In this document: in pieces, positions 61,731 to 64,000 of the stretch
Position numbering within the stretch: position 1 is the stretch's first letter
How the letters are laid out: every line of letters begins with the position of its first letter
Source of the DNA: an uncultured Opitutia bacterium
Lineage (GTDB): Bacteria > Verrucomicrobiota > Verrucomicrobiia > Opitutales > Opitutaceae
Direction of reading: 5' to 3'
DNA: 64,000 nucleotides
Assembly (NCBI GenBank): GCA_903881475.1
Contig: CAIRTK010000081.1
Location: 1-64,000, forward strand
Notes under the pieces: model-generated
What the model was told of the DNA's origin: nothing
What the model saw: only the letters and a program-made list of their open reading frames with translations
Database searches by the model: none
Made by a program: the position numbers and the translations under genes

Positions 61731-64000
61731 ATGAAATCCTTTACCGACCTCTTTATCCGCCGGCCCGTTCTCGCCATCGTCGTGAACACGGTGATCATCA
61801 TCGCCGGCATCTCGGCCTATCGCTCGCTCTCCACGCGGCAATACCCGCGCAGCGACAATGCGTCCGTCACCATCTCCACGGTCTACGTCGGCGCGAGCGC
61901 CGAGCTTGTGCGCGGTTTCGTCACCACGCCGCTGGAGCAGGCCATCTCGGCGGCCGACGGCATCGATTACATCGAGTCGAAGAGCCTGCAGGGCTATTCG
62001 CTCATCAACGTCCGGCTCAAGCTCAACTACGATCCGATCAAGGCGCTCGCCGAAATCAGCGCGAAGGTGAACCAGGTCCGCAACGACCTTCCGCCCGAGG
62101 CCGAGGTGCCGGCGATCAACGTGGAGTCCGCCGACAGCCAGTTCGCGTCGGCCTACCTGAGTTTCGCCTCCACCATCCTTTCGCAGAACGAAATCACCGA
62201 CTACCTGGTGCGGGTCGTGCAGCCGCGTCTCGCCGCCGTCGCGGGGGTGCAGCGCGCCGACATCATCGGCGCCCGCACCTTTGCGATGCGCATCTGGCTC
62301 AAGCCCGACCGCATGGCGGCCTTCAACATCAGCCCGGCCCAGGTCCGCGCGGCGCTGGCGGCGAACAATTACCTCGCCGCCGTGGGCTCGACCAAGGGCT
62401 CCCTGGTGCAGGTCAACCTGACGGCCGACACCGACCTGCACTCGGTCGGTGAGTTCAAGCGGCTGGTCATCCGCCAGCAGAACGACACGACGGTGCGGCT
62501 CGAGGACATCGCGGATGTCGCGCTCGGCTCGGAGGACTACGACACGGAGGTCCATATGACCGGACAGACCGCCGTCTTTGTCGGCATTTATCCGCTGCCC
62601 AACGCCAACACGATCGATGTCGTGCAGCGCGTGCGCATCGAACTCGAGGCCATCAAGAAGGGCCTGCCCAACGGGCTTACGGCCCAGATCGGCTACGACG
62701 CCTCGGAATACATCAGCGACGCCATCCACGAGGTCTTTCACACCCTGATCGACACGCTGGTGATCGTGATGATCGTCATCTTCCTTTTCCTGGGCTCCTG
62801 GCGGTCGGTGATCGTGCCCATTTGCGCGATCCCGGTGTCGCTCATCGGCGCCCTCTTCCTTATGCAGGTCTTCGGGTTCACCATCAACCTGCTCACCCTG
62901 CTGGCCATCGTGCTTTCGGTCGGTCTCGTGGTCGATGACGCCATCGTCGTGGTGGAGAACGTCGAGCGCCACCTGCGCGAGGGCCGTACCCCGCTGGATG
63001 CAGCGCTGATCGGCGCCCGCGAATTGCTCGGGCCGGTGATCGCGATGACGATCACGCTCGCGGCGGTCTATGCCCCGATCGGCCTGCAGGGCGGCCTCAC
63101 CGGGACGCTGTTCCGCGAATTCGCCCTCACACTCGCCGGCGCCGTGACCATCTCCGGCATCGTGGCGCTCACGCTTTCACCGATGATGTCCGCCAAGCTG
63201 CTCCGCAGTGCCGCGGACGAGGAGAAGGGCTTCGCCGGCTGGGTGAACCATCGCTTCGACCGGCTGAGGGTGGCGTACGGCCGCGTGCTTGGCGCCACGC
63301 TCAACGCGCGCCCGGCGGTCTATGCGGTCTGGATCGTGTTCGGCCTGCTGCCCATCGTGATGTACCAGTTTTCCCCGAAGGAACTCGCGCCGTCGGAGGA
63401 CCAGGGCGTGATCTTCGGCATCATCAACGCCCCGTCGAACATCTCGCCCGACCAGAAGAGCATCTTCGGCCACGCGGCGGAGCAGGCCTTCCTCAGTGTC
63501 CCCGAGGTTGACCTCACCTTCCAGATCCTGCTGCCGCCGTCGCAGGGCGCGGCCCTGGGTGCGGACGGTTTCAGCGGCATGGTGCTGAAGCCTTGGAAGC
63601 AGCGCCACCGCACCGTGGGCCAGATCCTGCCGGAGGTGCAGGGCAAGCTCTCGCAGATCCCCGGCCTGCAGGTGTTCGCGACGACGCCCTCGGCCCTTCC
63701 GGGTGGCAGCAATTTCCCGGTCGAGTTCATCATCGCCTCGACCGCGGAGCCCAAGCAGCTGCTCGAGTTCGCGCAGAAGATCCAGCAGCGGGCGGCGAAG
63801 AGCGGGATGTTCTTCTTCCCGCCGCTGATCGACCTGAAGATCGACCAGCCGCAGGCGGAGATCGTGATCGACCGCGACAAGACCGCCACGCTCGGCCTGA
63901 ATCTCACCCAGGTGGGCGGCGACCTCGCGGCCGCGCTGGGTGGCAATTACGTCAACCGATTCAACATCGACGGCCGCAGCTACAAGGTCATCCCGCAGAT
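61731..64000 (+). CDS. RND efflux pump permease subunit (partial, continues off the window)
   Basis: The first about 756 residues of an AcrB/MexF-like proton-driven pump. It starts MKSFTDLFIRRPVLAIVVN with TM1. The large periplasmic porter domain has PLEQAISAADGIDYIES and a second porter region after TM7. TM4 carries the proton-relay VGLVVDDAIVVVENVERHL with two adjacent Asp. The sequence ends within the second periplasmic domain (NRFNIDGRSYKVIPQ), so the last about 280 residues lie beyond the window. It forms a tripartite pump with the adaptor and a TolC-type channel. Confidence 0.96.
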   Translation, partial: MKSFTDLFIRRPVLAIVVNTVIIIAGISAYRSLSTRQYPRSDNASVTISTVYVGASAELVRGFVTTPLEQAISAADGIDYIESKSLQGYSLINVRLKLNYDPIKALAEISAKVNQVRNDLPPEAEVPAINVESADSQFASAYLSFASTILSQNEITDYLVRVVQPRLAAVAGVQRADIIGARTFAMRIWLKPDRMAAFNISPAQVRAALAANNYLAAVGSTKGSLVQVNLTADTDLHSVGEFKRLVIRQQNDTTVRLEDIADVALGSEDYDTEVHMTGQTAVFVGIYPLPNANTIDVVQRVRIELEAIKKGLPNGLTAQIGYDASEYISDAIHEVFHTLIDTLVIVMIVIFLFLGSWRSVIVPICAIPVSLIGALFLMQVFGFTINLLTLLAIVLSVGLVVDDAIVVVENVERHLREGRTPLDAALIGARELLGPVIAMTITLAAVYAPIGLQGGLTGTLFREFALTLAGAVTISGIVALTLSPMMSAKLLRSAADEEKGFAGWVNHRFDRLRVAYGRVLGATLNARPAVYAVWIVFGLLPIVMYQFSPKELAPSEDQGVIFGIINAPSNISPDQKSIFGHAAEQAFLSVPEVDLTFQILLPPSQGAALGADGFSGMVLKPWKQRHRTVGQILPEVQGKLSQIPGLQVFATTPSALPGGSNFPVEFIIASTAEPKQLLEFAQKIQQRAAKSGMFFFPPLIDLKIDQPQAEIVIDRDKTATLGLNLTQVGGDLAAALGGNYVNRFNIDGRSYKVIPQ

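Overview
This looks like a chromosomal segment of a GC-rich, Gram-negative bacterium, most probably of the phylum Verrucomicrobiota near the Opitutaceae. That placement is an inference. It rests on a PEP-CTERM surface protein built of autotransporter-associated beta repeats, a System II cytochrome c maturation cassette (ResB plus CcsA), an MGH1-like glycosidase, outer-membrane and periplasmic genes (TonB-dependent receptor, RND and Emr-type pumps), and small hairpin repeats scattered between and inside genes. There is no rRNA operon and no CRISPR array.

Layout. 1-5 kb: secreted transglutaminase-like protein, tRNA-Phe, a Snf2-family helicase carrying two hairpin repeats inside its reading frame, and an ECF sigma factor with a membrane partner. 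5-15 kb: MGH1-like glycosidase, lysozyme-like protein, HAD hydrolase, prfA-prmC, a Tsp/Prc protease and a rhomboid protease. 15-22 kb: ferredoxin, TonB receptor, M3 peptidase, cupin, Gfo/Idh/MocA oxidoreductase, YugP-like zinc protease and tRNA-Ser. 22.3-24.65 kb: a decayed mobile region beside tRNA-Ser, with fragments of an integrase, a type III restriction subunit, an ORF6C-like phage gene and a TraD/TraG-type ATPase. 24.66-31.5 kb: the nusA-infB-rbfA-nrnA-truB-ribF run behind a strong promoter and a leader terminator. 31.6-32.8 kb: tRNA-Val, an integrase remnant whose last codons lie antisense inside that tRNA, and an orphan exported protein. 32.9-43.9 kb: prolyl oligopeptidase, a membrane protein, a TetR-controlled EmrAB-type pump, a membrane nucleotide cyclase and recN. 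44-47.7 kb: lipoprotein-resB-ccsA. 47.9-52.8 kb: a complete 5-oxoproline (pyroglutamate) operon. 52.8-59.7 kb: PEP-CTERM protein, ychF, rpsP-trmD-rplS and transketolase. 59.9-64 kb: a MarR-controlled RND efflux operon that runs off the window.

How the genes work together. The clearest unit is pxpB-pxpC-pxpA-DUF969-DUF979-pcp: Pcp releases 5-oxoproline from peptides, the DUF969/DUF979 pair probably imports it, and PxpABC opens the ring to glutamate. The translation block is headed by a leader that can form either a strong intrinsic terminator or a competing hairpin, which suggests attenuation of nusA. Both efflux operons have a good palindrome at the expected place for their own repressor.

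The most unusual signals are a family of four-base-loop hairpin repeats. One copy supplies the stop codons of two convergent genes and shows compensatory base changes. Two others are translated as extra loops of the Snf2 helicase. Genes that lead transcripts mostly lack a Shine-Dalgarno sequence, while several genes inside operons have one.
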